Positions 1 through 9,162 of a stretch of 26,618 nucleotides of DNA are shown here, one piece after another. The DNA is taken from assembly GCA_017614795.1 (NCBI GenBank), contig JAGABD010000088.1:1-26618 (forward strand). Direction: 5' to 3'. Numbering within the stretch: position 1 is the stretch's first letter; the number at the start of each line of letters is the position of its first letter. A program made the translations under genes and the position numbers. This stretch comes from Bacteroidales bacterium (GTDB taxonomy: Bacteria > Bacteroidota > Bacteroidia > Bacteroidales > UBA932). The notes under the pieces are model-generated. The model did no database searches. It worked only from the letters and a program-made list of their open reading frames with translations, and had not been told where the DNA came from.

Positions 1-57
1 GATCCCGAGGCGCGCATCGCCCGCAATATTGACAACTTCCTCAAAACCATCCGCTGA
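1..57 (+). CDS. 3' end of an unidentified gene upstream of purB
   Basis: Frame 1 is open from the first base and ends with TGA at 55-57, encoding a tail that ends ...[12 protein letters not shown]. The stop lies one base before the purB ATG, so this gene is probably cotranscribed with purB. Eighteen residues are too few to name a family. It could in principle be a chance open frame, but the tight junction with purB is typical of this genome. Confidence 0.5.
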   Translation, partial: DPEARIARNIDNFLKTIR

Positions 58-58
58 T

Positions 59-1351
59 ATGATCGAGCGCTATTCCAGAAAAGTAATGCGGGACGTCTGG
101 TCCGAGCAGAACAAATTCGACGCATACCTCAAGGTAGAACTCCTTTCCTGCGAAGCCTGGAGCGAGCTCGGGGTCATCCCCAAGGAAGATGTCGCAAAGC
201 TTTGGGCAGGCGCCCGCTTCGACATCCCCCGCATCAAGGAGATAGAAGAGCAGACGCGCCACGACGTGGTGGCGTTCACCCGTGCCGTCAGCGAAAGCCT
301 CGGACCCGAGCGCAAGTGGGTGCATTACGGCCTCACTTCCACCGACGTGGTGGACACAGCCAACGGATATCTGCTGAAGCAGGCCGACGCGATTCTGCTG
401 AAGGACCTGGAGGATTTTCTGGAAGTGCTCCGCAAACGAGCGAAGGAATTCAAGAACACCCCCTGCATAGGCCGCACCCACGGCATTCACGCCGACATCA
501 CCAGCTTCGGCCTCAAATGGGCCCTCTGGTTCGAGGAGATGAAGCGCAACATCGCTCGTTTCAAGGCCGCCGCGGCGGGAGTTGAAGCGGGCAAGATGAG
601 CGGCGCGGTGGGCAACTTCGCCAACATCCCCCCGTTCATCCAGGATTATGTGTGCGGCAAGCTGGGAATCGCCTCTGCAGATATCTCCACGCAGGTGCTC
701 CAGCGCGACAGGCACGCCTGCTACGTAGGCACGCTCGCGCTCATAGCCGCGACGCTCGAGCAGATGGCTTTCGAGGTACGCAATCTCCAGAGAACCGAAA
801 TCCGCGAAGCGGAAGAAGCGTTCGCAAAGGGGCAGAAAGGCTCCAGCGCGATGCCTCACAAGCGCAATCCCATCAGCAGCGAGAACATCTGCGGATGCGC
901 GCGCGTAATGCGCGGTTATATGGCTACCGCTTACGAGAACGTGGCGCTCTGGCACGAGAGGGACATTTCCCATTCATCCACCGAGCGCATAGTTCTGCCC
1001 GACGCGACGGAGCTCCTGGACTATATGCTCACCCGTTTCAAGGGCATACTCGAAAACCTCGTGGTGTATCCCGAGAACATGCTCGCGAACATCTACAAAA
1101 CCAAGGGCGTAATCTTCGCGCAGAGGGTTATGAACGCGCTTATCGGCAAGGGCCTTTCCCGCGAACAGGCCTACGACACCGTGCAGCCCGTGGCGATGAA
1201 GGCCTGGACCGAGAATCTGGACTACAGGACTCTTCTGGGCGAGAACGAGACTGTCACCTCCCTGCTCACGCCGGAGGAGCTCGACGGGTGCTTCACCCTC
1301 GACTATTATTTCAAGAACGTGGATTACATTTTCGGCCGGGTGGGCATTTAG
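59..1351 (+). CDS. purB: Adenylosuccinate lyase
   Basis: PurB cleaves adenylosuccinate to AMP and fumarate, and SAICAR to AICAR, in cytoplasmic purine synthesis. The 430-aa product has normal length for the family. Visible motifs are [16 protein letters not shown] (about 86-101), RTHGIHA with the catalytic-type His at 141, and the fumarase/aspartase superfamily signature [11 protein letters not shown] at 261-271, the loop that carries the catalytic serine. An in-frame TTG at 29 would add ten residues but lies inside the preceding gene; the ATG at 59 starts the canonical [10 protein letters not shown], so it is preferred. The gene is tail-to-tail with purA: the purB stop TAG (1349-1351) overlaps the complement of the purA stop (1348-1350). 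No terminator fits between them. Confidence 0.97.
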   Translation: MIERYSRKVMRDVWSEQNKFDAYLKVELLSCEAWSELGVIPKEDVAKLWAGARFDIPRIKEIEEQTRHDVVAFTRAVSESLGPERKWVHYGLTSTDVVDTANGYLLKQADAILLKDLEDFLEVLRKRAKEFKNTPCIGRTHGIHADITSFGLKWALWFEEMKRNIARFKAAAAGVEAGKMSGAVGNFANIPPFIQDYVCGKLGIASADISTQVLQRDRHACYVGTLALIAATLEQMAFEVRNLQRTEIREAEEAFAKGQKGSSAMPHKRNPISSENICGCARVMRGYMATAYENVALWHERDISHSSTERIVLPDATELLDYMLTRFKGILENLVVYPENMLANIYKTKGVIFAQRVMNALIGKGLSREQAYDTVQPVAMKAWTENLDYRTLLGENETVTSLLTPEELDGCFTLDYYFKNVDYIFGRVGI

Positions 1352-2625
1352 CGCACCACGGTCGAAACACGGTCCGGACCGACTGACACTATCTTGATGC
1401 GGCAGTCGGTGGAATCCTCTATGAAATTGATGTAGTCTTTGAATTCCTTCGGGAAGTCATTGTAGCACTTCATTCCGCCGAGGCTGGTCTTCCAGCCCGG
1501 GAATTCGCGGTACACGGGCTCGATGTCGGCTCCGCCGTCGTACGGGAAGTCTTCCAGCAGTTGGCCGTCCTTCGTCTTGTAGGCCACTGCCACCTTGATT
1601 GTGTCGAAACCGTCCATCACGTCGGATTTCATCATAATGAGGTCGGTCACGCCGTTCATCATCACAGAATACTTCAGGGCAACCATATCGAGCCAGCCGG
1701 TGCGGCGGGGACGTCCTGTGGTGGCGCCGTATTCGTGGCCTATCTTGCGCAGTTCGTCGCCGTCGGCGTCGAAGAGCTCGGTCGGGAACGGACCGCTGCC
1801 CACGCGGGTGCAGTAAGCCTTGAATATGCCGTAAACCTTTCCTATGCGCGAAGGAGCGAGGCCGAGGCCAATGCAAACGCCGGCGGAAAGGGTGTTGGAA
1901 GAAGTCACGTAAGGATATGTGCCGAAGTCGATGTCCAGAAGGCTCCCCTGAGCGCCCTCCGCAAGAACGGGAACGCCCTCGTCGAGAGCGTGGTTGATGA
2001 ACACCTCGCTGTCGATGAGTTCGAAACGCTTAAGACCTTCCGCGGCCTCCAGCCAGCGCTTTTCGTATTCTTCTATATTGAGTTCGAAGCCGTCGTACTG
2101 CGCCAGCATCTTGAGATGGGCGGCCTTGCGGGCCTCGTACCTCTCCTTGAAGTCGGGAAGAAGGATATCCCCCACCCTGAGTCCGCGGCGTCCTGCCTTG
2201 TCGGTATAGGTGGGGCCGATGCCCTTGAGGGTGGAGCCTATCTTCGCCTTGCCCATGGCGCTTTCGCTGGCTGCATCCAGGGCCCTGTGGGTGGGAAGGA
2301 TGAGGTTGGCCCTCTTGGAGATGAAAAGGCGCCCGTCGACGTTCACCCCGCGGGCTTCGATATTCTCGATTTCCTCCATCAGGATGACCGGATCGATGAC
2401 GACTCCGTTGCCGATCACGTTAAGCGTGCCCTCGCGGAAAATGCCCGACGGGACGGTATGAAGCACGAAGGCCGTACCGTCGAACACCAGCGAATGACCC
2501 GCGTTGGGACCACCCTGGAAACGTGCGACAATCTTGTAATCGGGAGACAATACGTCCACGACTTTGCCTTTGCCCTCGTCGCCCCACTGGAGGCCGAGAA
2601 CAACATCGATTTGGTTTGCTTTCAT
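1348..2625 (-). CDS. purA: Adenylosuccinate synthetase
   Basis: PurA condenses IMP and aspartate with GTP hydrolysis to make adenylosuccinate, the substrate of the neighbouring PurB. The 425-aa protein shows the GTP-binding [11 protein letters not shown] loop near the N-terminus (Asp16, family catalytic base), GGPNAGH with His44, the IMP-binding [11 protein letters not shown] segment and the GATTGRPRR loop. Length is typical and all key residues are present. The ATG at 2625 is followed directly by family-like sequence. A -7-like box ends 7 nt upstream, so little or no 5' UTR is expected. The gene converges on purB, with a 4-bp overlap of the coding ends. Confidence 0.98.
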   Translation of the reverse strand: MKANQIDVVLGLQWGDEGKGKVVDVLSPDYKIVARFQGGPNAGHSLVFDGTAFVLHTVPSGIFREGTLNVIGNGVVIDPVILMEEIENIEARGVNVDGRLFISKRANLILPTHRALDAASESAMGKAKIGSTLKGIGPTYTDKAGRRGLRVGDILLPDFKERYEARKAAHLKMLAQYDGFELNIEEYEKRWLEAAEGLKRFELIDSEVFINHALDEGVPVLAEGAQGSLLDIDFGTYPYVTSSNTLSAGVCIGLGLAPSRIGKVYGIFKAYCTRVGSGPFPTELFDADGDELRKIGHEYGATTGRPRRTGWLDMVALKYSVMMNGVTDLIMMKSDVMDGFDTIKVAVAYKTKDGQLLEDFPYDGGADIEPVYREFPGWKTSLGGMKCYNDFPKEFKDYINFIEDSTDCRIKIVSVGPDRVSTVVR

Positions 2626-2632
2626 CTGCTAA

Positions 2633-2640
2633 TAAAGGTA
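2633..2640 (-). promoter_or_regulatory. Candidate -7 box for purA
   Basis: On the minus strand the sequence TACCTTTA matches the Bacteroidota -7 consensus TAnnTTTG at all but the last base. It ends 7 nt before the purA ATG, so the start site should fall within a few bases of the start codon. No convincing -33 TTTG is seen. Confidence 0.5.
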
Positions 2641-2702
2641 ATACTCGAATTTCGGTTTGAATTTAACGAATTTTTCTGATAAAAGCAAGGGTATTTTTTT
2701 AT

Positions 2703-2710
2703 TATATTTG
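2703..2710 (+). promoter_or_regulatory. -7 promoter box of the small RHH-like gene
   Basis: TATATTTG is a perfect match to TAnnTTTG, lies in an AT-rich stretch between divergent genes, and ends 6 nt before the ATG at 2717. Transcription is expected to begin at or just before the start codon. No clear -33 element is seen. Confidence 0.65.
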
Positions 2711-2716
2711 CAGAAT

Positions 2717-2944
2717 ATGGCAGCAAAAAAGAAATCCGGCATCGACCCGCGTTACCTCGACAAAGAGCGGGCGGCCCTCAAGCGCAGCTCGCGCAAGAGC
2801 GTATTTTTCAACAAGAAGGAACTCGCAGCTATAGACCAGTACTGCAAACTCTTCGGAGTGCGCTCCCGCAGCGCCCTCATCCGCCAGGCCACAATGGAGC
2901 ACATTCTCCAAACCCTGGATGAAAACCACCCCAAACTGTTTTAA
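2717..2944 (+). CDS. Small ribbon-helix-helix-like protein (75 aa)
   Basis: The product begins MAAKKKSGIDPRYLDKERA, is rich in Lys/Arg at the N-terminus, and continues with KSVFFNKKELAAIDQYC and GVRSRSALIRQATMEHIL. That layout (a short strand followed by two helices, with 'SRSALIRQA' resembling the second helix of Arc/CopG folds) suggests a DNA-binding ribbon-helix-helix protein. This is a fold guess from the pattern, not a recognised family. A longer frame from 2657 exists, but the -7 box at 2703-2710 would then lie inside the gene, so the ATG at 2717 is chosen. The next gene starts 15 nt downstream and is probably cotranscribed, so the small protein could regulate the lipoprotein or itself. 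The promoter predicts a leaderless mRNA. Confidence 0.75.
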   Translation: MAAKKKSGIDPRYLDKERAALKRSSRKSVFFNKKELAAIDQYCKLFGVRSRSALIRQATMEHILQTLDENHPKLF

Positions 2945-2959
2945 CACTGAACCAACCAT

Positions 2960-5185
2960 ATGAAGAAGATTCTTCTGGCCATCGCCGCGCTGGCGATTCT
3001 GGCCGTTTCCTGCGGAAAGGATGAGATAGCAACCAAGAAGGAAATCGAAAAGCATGACCCGACTTCCATCAGTTTCAGCAAAAGCTCGCTGAGTCTTATC
3101 GAAGGGCAGTCCGAAACTGTTTCCATCAAATGGAGTCCGAGTTATGCCAAAGAGCCCGTCCTTTCCGTGACGGATGCCAAAACTCAGACCGCCCTGGTGA
3201 TTTCCAGCAACGACGAATCCGTAGCCCGCGCAGTCGGGACCAAAATCGTAGCCGTGTCGCCCGGCAATGCCGTCATCACAGCCAAACTCGCCAACGATCC
3301 TTCCGTGAATGCGACCTGCAGCGTCGAAGTCGGCGAAGATATCCACGCTTCCGCTGTCGAATCCATAATAGTATCTTCGAGCAGTTGCACCCTCTGCGAC
3401 CTGAATTCGGAGGGAACCGGCGACGATTATGGCATCAATGTCCTGTTCAGCCCTTCGGAAAGGACCTGGGACGATGTCACAGTGTTTGCCGACGACAATC
3501 GTCTTACCATCACCAAGGGCGAGAGGAAATCCGACGGCCGCTATGAACTTCGCGTGAAGATTGCCGCGAACACCGGCCACTACCCTACCGACGAGCGCAC
3601 GGCCAAGGTTACCATCAAGGCGAAGAAGGGCGACGTATCCAAGGTCCTCAGCGTCGACATCCGCGGACACATATACGGAATAAGCATTCCGAAGCTGGAA
3701 AGCAAGACCGACAATATGGTTTATATGGGCAAGGTCCGCCTCGTAAAGGGAAAAACTTTCGACCTGGAGACGGAAATCCTGAAGACCGGCGCGAACGCCA
3801 AGGGAACGGTCACCTATACTTCCAACAAATCCGACGTGCTGTCCGTCACTTCTTCGGGCGTGCTCAGCGTCTCCGGAACTCCCGAAGGCGGCTCCGTCCA
3901 GCGCAAGGTAACCGTATCGTGCAGCGCGGCGTACGGAGTATCCCCGATAGAAGTGCCGGTTTATACTTACGCTGTTCCCACGAGCTATACCATCACAAGA
4001 AGAGTCGGCGACAATACGGAAACCTACAGTTCAGGATCCACAGTTCAATTGTTTGCCAAAACCACTTACAGACTCAACATAACCGCCTCGCCTTCAACTG
4101 CGCTTTGCGACCTGATAATTAAAGGATCCGTGCCTTCTTACGACGGAATTGATTATTTGACAGAAGTGAGCGTCAACAATGACAAGAACACTGCCACAGT
4201 TGATTTCACAACCTCTTCATACGGAACCAAGACCACCAGCAATACGCTTGCTCTCACCAGTTGGGTGGACAATGTCACTCTCAGTTGGAAATTCTATACG
4301 GATGTTTACACGGCTGACGACGTCAAGCTTGGCGATTATGTCTATTACAACAAGAGCACAGATCCGAACTATTTCTACCGCTCGGACGGAGGTCTGCGCG
4401 CCGTCGGTCCCAATTATTCCTGGGTGCGCCAGGATGGCGTTGCCCCGAAATCGACATCGACCTTGATCGGCTTTATCTATGATGTCGAACAGAGTTACAG
4501 CATCAAAGACCTGAAATTGCGCGGTTTCCGCAATTATGGCACTACTGACTGGGCGTATTCCAACCATGTCTTTGTCCACGCCGCCGTCATTTCGGCCAAG
4601 AGCCCCGAGGCTGGAACTTACACCTGGCAATGGGCCGACAGCGATTTCGATCTGGCTGCGGATTCCAGATGGGATAAAGCAACGTGGGGAGAGGCCCCAA
4701 AGGAGAATGCGGGTACCAATGCATACTGCGTGTATGAAGGCTTAAGGAGATGGAATGCCGCCAAGAACGAAAACAGGGTCAAAGCCATTTACGCTGTGGA
4801 CAATTACAACGATTATGACGGAATGACTGCAAACGCCGGCAAAACCGGAGCCTGTCCCCTTAAAATAGCCACATCTTCAGCATATGGATCCACAGGATGG
4901 GTTTTGCCTCTCAAGAAGGATATGGAAAAATTGATTGAAAGGCTGACGATAGTCAACAACTCCATCTCGCGCGCAAGGAGCGCCTCCACGTCCTGCGCCG
5001 ATCTGCTTGTCAACAGTTCCAATCAACAGGACGGCAGATATTGGCTGGCTTCGTACAGCACCCAAACGGAGGTGGTAGACAATTGGACCAAGCAATGGAG
5101 ATTCGCCTACTATTGGGATAACGGCTCAATACTTACCACTTACAAAACCACTACTTATCGCACCCGCCCCATCGTATTCATCTAG
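2960..5185 (+). CDS. Secreted lipoprotein with Ig-like (BIG2-type) repeats and FISUMP-like C-terminus
   Basis: The 741-aa protein starts with a lipoprotein signal peptide, MKKILLAIAALAILAVSCGK, with lipidation expected at Cys18. Residues about 30-120 look like a bacterial Ig-like group 2 domain (SISFSKSSLSLIEGQSETV ... VISSNDESVARAVG ... VSPGNAVITAKL). A further similar beta-rich unit lies at about 250-335. The C-terminal 200 residues are Trp/Tyr/Gly-rich and end with STGWVLPLKKDMEKLI, DGRYWLASYS and RTRPIVFI, the pattern of FISUMP/DUF1566-type surface domains in Bacteroidota. It is probably a surface-exposed lipoprotein of unknown ligand. No catalytic motif is seen. It starts 15 nt after the RHH-like gene and is followed by a strong terminator. 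Confidence 0.85.
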   Translation: MKKILLAIAALAILAVSCGKDEIATKKEIEKHDPTSISFSKSSLSLIEGQSETVSIKWSPSYAKEPVLSVTDAKTQTALVISSNDESVARAVGTKIVAVSPGNAVITAKLANDPSVNATCSVEVGEDIHASAVESIIVSSSSCTLCDLNSEGTGDDYGINVLFSPSERTWDDVTVFADDNRLTITKGERKSDGRYELRVKIAANTGHYPTDERTAKVTIKAKKGDVSKVLSVDIRGHIYGISIPKLESKTDNMVYMGKVRLVKGKTFDLETEILKTGANAKGTVTYTSNKSDVLSVTSSGVLSVSGTPEGGSVQRKVTVSCSAAYGVSPIEVPVYTYAVPTSYTITRRVGDNTETYSSGSTVQLFAKTTYRLNITASPSTALCDLIIKGSVPSYDGIDYLTEVSVNNDKNTATVDFTTSSYGTKTTSNTLALTSWVDNVTLSWKFYTDVYTADDVKLGDYVYYNKSTDPNYFYRSDGGLRAVGPNYSWVRQDGVAPKSTSTLIGFIYDVEQSYSIKDLKLRGFRNYGTTDWAYSNHVFVHAAVISAKSPEAGTYTWQWADSDFDLAADSRWDKATWGEAPKENAGTNAYCVYEGLRRWNAAKNENRVKAIYAVDNYNDYDGMTANAGKTGACPLKIATSSAYGSTGWVLPLKKDMEKLIERLTIVNNSISRARSASTSCADLLVNSSNQQDGRYWLASYSTQTEVVDNWTKQWRFAYYWDNGSILTTYKTTTYRTRPIVFI

Positions 5186-5203
5186 GATACGACTGCATAA
5201 CAG

Positions 5204-5234
5204 AAAGGCCTCCGTTTCCAGGAGGCCTTTTCTT
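5204..5234 (+). terminator. Rho-independent terminator after the Ig-like lipoprotein gene
   Basis: Ten-base arms AAAGGCCTCC (5204-5213) and GGAGGCCTTT (5221-5230) pair perfectly around a 7-nt loop, followed by the T-rich TTCTTATTTATA. It sits 19 bp after the lipoprotein stop. The minus-strand side has only a short T-run, so it may work weakly for the convergent fabF gene as well. Confidence 0.9.
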
Positions 5235-5251
5235 ATTTATATAATTAGGTA

Positions 5252-6502
5252 TCAATAAGGTCGGAAAGCGAGACACGCATTATGTCCTCCGAAACCTAAA
5301 CTGTCGGAAATTCCCAGCGTGCACTGCAGCTTCACTGCCTTGTTGGGGGTGTAGTCCAGGTCGCACTCGGGATCGGGAGTGTCGAGGTTGATGGTCGGAG
5401 TGATTATGCCTTCCTTCAGCGTAAGCACCGTGGCAATCGCTTCAGCCGCGCCTGCCGCGCCGAACATATGGCCTGTCATACTCTTGATGGACGTGATGTG
5501 GGCCTTGTAGGCGTCGTCGCCAAGGGCGAGCTTGTATGCGGTGGTTTCGCTGATGTCGTTCAGGTGGGTGCCGGTGCCGTGCGCGTTGATGTAGAGAACG
5601 TCCTTGCCGGACTCGTAGCCAGCTTCGTCCAGGGCCTGGCGCAGGCAGTGGGCCTGGGTGGTGCCTTCCGGACGCGGCGCGGTGGAATGGTAGGCGTCGC
5701 AGGTGTTGCCGTAGCCGACCACCTCGCCGTAAATCTTCGCTCCGCGGGCAAGTGCGTGCTCCATCTCCTCGAAAACAAGGATGGCGCCGCCGTCGCCCAT
5801 CACGAATCCGCCGCGGTTGGCGTTGAACGGAAGCGAAGCGTACTTGGGGTTCTCGGCACGTGAAAGCGCCTTGGAATTGGCGAATCCCGCGATGCCCAGA
5901 GGAATTGTCGCATATTCGCAGCCGCCGGTGATGATGGCGTCGGCATAACCGTACTTGATGGCGCGGTAGGCCTCGCCGAGGCAGTGCGACGACGTGGCGC
6001 AGGCGGTGACTATATCGAGGCAGACGCCCTGCGCGTGGTTCTTTATTGCGATGTGGCCCGCTGCGATATTGGAAATCATCGAAGGGATGAACAGAGGCGA
6101 GATCCACTGTCCCGAAGGGTCCTCGAGCATCTTCAGAGTCTCGCGGTACTGAATCTCGAAGCCGCCGATGCCGCTGCCCACGTACACGCCGAGGCGGAAC
6201 GGGTCGATGTTCGCATCGTCACCCTCGCTGTGGAGCCCCGCGTCCTGCATAGCCTGGTAGGCCGCCGCCACGCCGTACTGCGTGAAGAGGCCCTGCTTGC
6301 GCACGAAGGCCTTGTCCATTCCGTACTGCAGAGGATCGAAGTTCTTGATCTGGCCGGCTATATGCACCGGCAGAAGAGAAGTGTCGTAATCGGTAATCGT
6401 TTCGATACCGCACACTCCGTCACATAAGTTTTTCCAAAAGGTAGGTACGTCGTTGCCAATCGGGGTTATTACCCCCATACCCGTTACTGCCACTCGTTTC
6501 AT
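5252..6502 (-). CDS. fabF: Beta-ketoacyl-ACP synthase II
   Basis: FabF elongates acyl-ACP by condensation with malonyl-ACP in type II fatty acid synthesis. The 416-aa protein has the thiolase-fold layout and the full Cys-His-His triad: Cys168 in VTACATSSHC, His308 in NAHGTGT and His345 in KSMTGHMFGAAG. GFGGHNACLAF near the C-terminus is also family-typical. The nucleophile loop reads ATSSHC rather than the commoner ATGTHA, a modest divergence that could mark a paralogue with different chain-length preference; no other fabF is visible for comparison. The gene is last in the PASTA-rluD-lnt-fabF run, 22 bp after lnt, and has its own -7 box in that gap. Confidence 0.96.
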   Translation of the reverse strand: MKRVAVTGMGVITPIGNDVPTFWKNLCDGVCGIETITDYDTSLLPVHIAGQIKNFDPLQYGMDKAFVRKQGLFTQYGVAAAYQAMQDAGLHSEGDDANIDPFRLGVYVGSGIGGFEIQYRETLKMLEDPSGQWISPLFIPSMISNIAAGHIAIKNHAQGVCLDIVTACATSSHCLGEAYRAIKYGYADAIITGGCEYATIPLGIAGFANSKALSRAENPKYASLPFNANRGGFVMGDGGAILVFEEMEHALARGAKIYGEVVGYGNTCDAYHSTAPRPEGTTQAHCLRQALDEAGYESGKDVLYINAHGTGTHLNDISETTAYKLALGDDAYKAHITSIKSMTGHMFGAAGAAEAIATVLTLKEGIITPTINLDTPDPECDLDYTPNKAVKLQCTLGISDSLGFGGHNACLAFRPY

Positions 6503-6509
6503 AGTTCCA

Positions 6510-6517
6510 CAAAGATA
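6510..6517 (-). promoter_or_regulatory. -7 promoter box of fabF in the lnt-fabF gap
   Basis: On the minus strand TATCTTTG matches TAnnTTTG perfectly and ends 7 nt before the fabF ATG (6502). It sits in the 22-bp space after the lnt stop, so any -33 contact would lie inside the lnt coding end. It would give fabF independent, nearly leaderless transcription. Confidence 0.6.
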
Positions 6518-6524
6518 GTAAAAA

Positions 6525-8135
6525 TTACTTCTTCAAGAACAAGTTGCGAAGCAAGAGCAAAAGCAGAAGCAGAAAAGCGAAGACGCAGATGCGCCCGGGA
6601 ACGTCGCCAAGGCGCGCGAACAGAGTCTTGCGGGTGGAGAGATGCACGGTGCCGGCGAGGGTCTCGCGCGTCCACCAGTCCCCTTTCGAAACGATGTCGC
6701 CGCGTCCGTTTATGAAGGCCGAAATGCCCGTGTTGCCGCAGCGGGCAAGGTCGCGGCGCAGTTCTATAGCGCGAAGGGCGGCGAAGGAAAGATGCTGCCT
6801 GTACCCGGGAGTGTCGCCCCACCACGCGTCGTTGGTGATTACCGTCATAAACTGCGCGCCCTTGCGGACGTACTCCGCGCAATACTCGCCGTAGACCGAT
6901 TCGTAGCAGATGGCGCAGCCAAATGGAACCGAGGTGCTGTCGTCGGGATAATACTCCAGCACATCCGGTTTGCTAGGTCCGACAAGGCGTCCCATGACGC
7001 TGCCCAGCATATTGTCAATCGGAACGAACAGCTTGGGATACGGCGTCGCCTCCACTCCCACAACCAGCTTGCCCTTGTGGCAAAGCGAATAGCGGCCGTC
7101 GGAAGCCATCGAGATGGCGCTGTTGTGCCCTATTCGCCAGAATTCCTCGTCGAGCTGTCGGCTCAGGGGGTTATGCGGATCCTCGAAGAAATACTCGTAT
7201 GTGCCGGCCCCGAAAAGCAGGCATTCGTCGGGATAAGTCTTAAGGAACGACTTGAACGTGCGGAAAGTTGTCCCTTCCGCCACGTCGGGCAGAATCACAT
7301 CGTTGGTAAAGGTCTCGGGTGCTATCAGAAGACCCTTCCAGCTTGCATCGCCCGCAAGAGCGGAATCCGCAAGCTCGAGCAGGATTGCGTTCTGCATCTT
7401 CTGGCTGAGCGCCTGGAACTTGTGGTAAGGGTCGAAGTTGGGCTGCAGCACCAGCGCATCGATTTTCTCTTCGGGCTCTTCGTAATGATAGTAAAGATGC
7501 AGCGAAGCCGCTACGGGCAGGAAAAGCGCCAGCGCGAGGACGGAGAATGCCGCTATGCGGATCTTGCGCGAAGCCTCCGCAAGTTTTCCCTTGCGCCAGG
7601 CCTCCAGCAGGGCGAAGATGCCGAGGTTGCAGGCCCATACCCACGCCGAACCGCCCAGAGTGCCGGTGAATTCGTACCACTGAACGAGTTTCGTCGTGCG
7701 GGCGAAAGCGCCGCCCAGCACCAGCCAGGGCCAGGAAATCTGCGAACCGGTGAGGTACCAGCGCTCCCAGGCGATCCAGGCGAACGCCAGCAGCAGATAA
7801 GGAAGCACTCCGTGCAGATGCCTCTTTCCGAGTCGGAAAAGCCCGAACACCAGCGACATCTGGAGCGCGTTCGCAAGAATGGCGAAGACGGCCCCGCCGG
7901 GAGTCGCGTTCCATACCCAGAAGGTGGTTATCGCGTTCCAGAGCACGAAGCAGGCGTAATGCACATAGCGGAAACGCCTAAGCTTCATCTCGTCCGCCAG
8001 GCTGTCCGCAAGAAGCAGCGGCACAAAGCCAACGAGCGCAAGCACGCCCGTCCCCGGAACCATCCAGGGAAGGCTCAGAAGAAGCGCCGACGCCAAAGCC
8101 AGCAGCCATATAGTACTAAGACGCGCCTTGAACAT
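6525..8135 (-). CDS. lnt: Apolipoprotein N-acyltransferase
   Basis: Lnt adds the third acyl chain to the N-terminal Cys of lipoproteins in the inner membrane. The 536-aa protein has several hydrophobic segments in its first 215 residues, a periplasmic nitrilase-like domain, and a final membrane helix with a run of eight leucines. The nitrilase-type catalytic residues are visible: Glu274 (LLIAPETF), Lys354 (CHKGKLVVGVE) and Cys410 (FGCAICYES), equivalent to E267, K335 and C387 of E. coli. The E. coli-style VPFGE is VVGVE here. The start overlaps the end of rluD by 20 bp, implying coupled translation. The substrates would include the many lipoproteins elsewhere in this window. Confidence 0.95.
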   Translation of the reverse strand: MFKARLSTIWLLALASALLLSLPWMVPGTGVLALVGFVPLLLADSLADEMKLRRFRYVHYACFVLWNAITTFWVWNATPGGAVFAILANALQMSLVFGLFRLGKRHLHGVLPYLLLAFAWIAWERWYLTGSQISWPWLVLGGAFARTTKLVQWYEFTGTLGGSAWVWACNLGIFALLEAWRKGKLAEASRKIRIAAFSVLALALFLPVAASLHLYYHYEEPEEKIDALVLQPNFDPYHKFQALSQKMQNAILLELADSALAGDASWKGLLIAPETFTNDVILPDVAEGTTFRTFKSFLKTYPDECLLFGAGTYEYFFEDPHNPLSRQLDEEFWRIGHNSAISMASDGRYSLCHKGKLVVGVEATPYPKLFVPIDNMLGSVMGRLVGPSKPDVLEYYPDDSTSVPFGCAICYESVYGEYCAEYVRKGAQFMTVITNDAWWGDTPGYRQHLSFAALRAIELRRDLARCGNTGISAFINGRGDIVSKGDWWTRETLAGTVHLSTRKTLFARLGDVPGRICVFAFLLLLLLLLRNLFLKK

Positions 8136-9162
8136 ACTTTCTCCATTTTTCCAGCAGCGCCGTCATATCTTCGGGCAGCTGCGAGTCGAAACGCATCCAT
8201 TTTCTCGTGGCCGGATGCTCGAAGCCTATTGTCTTTGCGTGAAGGGCCTGCCTGGGACAGATCTCCATGCAATTGTGAATGAACTGCTTGTATTTCGCGT
8301 AGATGGTTCCCTGGCGGATTTCGGTGCCGCCGTAACGCTCGTCGCCGAAAAGCGGGTGCCCGAGCGAAGCCATATGCACGCGAATCTGGTGCGTGCGCCC
8401 GGTCTCCAGCCTGCACTCGATATAGGTGATGAAACCGAAGCGTTCCAGCACCTTCCAGTGCGTAACCGCCCATTTGCCGCTATCCTCGTCCGGCACCACG
8501 CGAAAGCGCAGGCGGTCGTTGGTGTCGCGCCCGATATAGCCTTCCACCGTGCCCTCGTCCTCGGGCATATTGCCCCAGACTATCGCGCGGTAGCATCTTT
8601 CTATGGAATGGTCGTAGAACTGGCGGGCCAGATGCATCTGCGACTCGTCGTTTTTCGCGACAAGAAGAAGGCCGCTGGTATCCTTATCTATTCGGTGGAC
8701 CAGGATTCCCGCCTTCGCATCGTCGTCATCCGACGCTTCCCCGCTTTCGGCCTCGCGGCCGAGATGGAACAGCAGAGCGTTCACCAGAGTGCCGTCGAAG
8801 TGGCCGTGGCCCGGGTGAACCACCATTCCGGCGGGCTTGTTTACCACAAGCACGTCGTCATCTTCATAAACTATATCGAGGGGAATATCCTGCGGCTTTA
8901 TGTCCACGCCGCGACGGCGGTAGGGCATCACGAACCGCACCACATCGCCGGGGCGCACTATGTAATTGGCCTTGACGGTCTTCTCCCCCACCTGCACGAA
9001 TCCTTCCTTGATGGCGCACTGAATGCGGTGACGCGAAGTGTCCTCGAGGTGTGCCGACATCCATTTGTCGATCCTTACGGGCTCCTGCCCGGGATCGACA
9101 TTGAGCCGGAAATGCTCGAACATCTCCTGCTCTTCCTCGGGTGCCGGTATCTGCCAGTCCAT
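8116..9162 (-). CDS. rluD: RluD-type 23S rRNA pseudouridine synthase
   Basis: This 348-aa protein has an S4 RNA-binding domain (about 25-95, VRIDKWMSAHL ... GFVQVGEKTVKANYIV) followed by the RluA/RluD catalytic domain. The active site HRIDKDTSGLLLVAK carries the catalytic Asp, and GRTHQIRVHMASLGHPLFGD is the second family signature. RluD-type enzymes isomerise uridines in helix 69 of 23S rRNA; the exact target here is inferred. An acidic insert, ESGEASDDDDAK, precedes the active site. The frame is open much further upstream, but that part lies inside the PASTA gene. The ATG at 9162 overlaps the PASTA stop by one base (TGATG), so that start is chosen. Confidence 0.93.
   Translation of the reverse strand: MDWQIPAPEEEQEMFEHFRLNVDPGQEPVRIDKWMSAHLEDTSRHRIQCAIKEGFVQVGEKTVKANYIVRPGDVVRFVMPYRRRGVDIKPQDIPLDIVYEDDDVLVVNKPAGMVVHPGHGHFDGTLVNALLFHLGREAESGEASDDDDAKAGILVHRIDKDTSGLLLVAKNDESQMHLARQFYDHSIERCYRAIVWGNMPEDEGTVEGYIGRDTNDRLRFRVVPDEDSGKWAVTHWKVLERFGFITYIECRLETGRTHQIRVHMASLGHPLFGDERYGGTEIRQGTIYAKYKQFIHNCMEICPRQALHAKTIGFEHPATRKWMRFDSQLPEDMTALLEKWRKYVQGAS

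Noticed and set aside
6642..8282. A 546-codon plus-strand open frame opposite lnt
   Set aside because: Antisense shadow; lnt has all catalytic residues and a coherent membrane layout.
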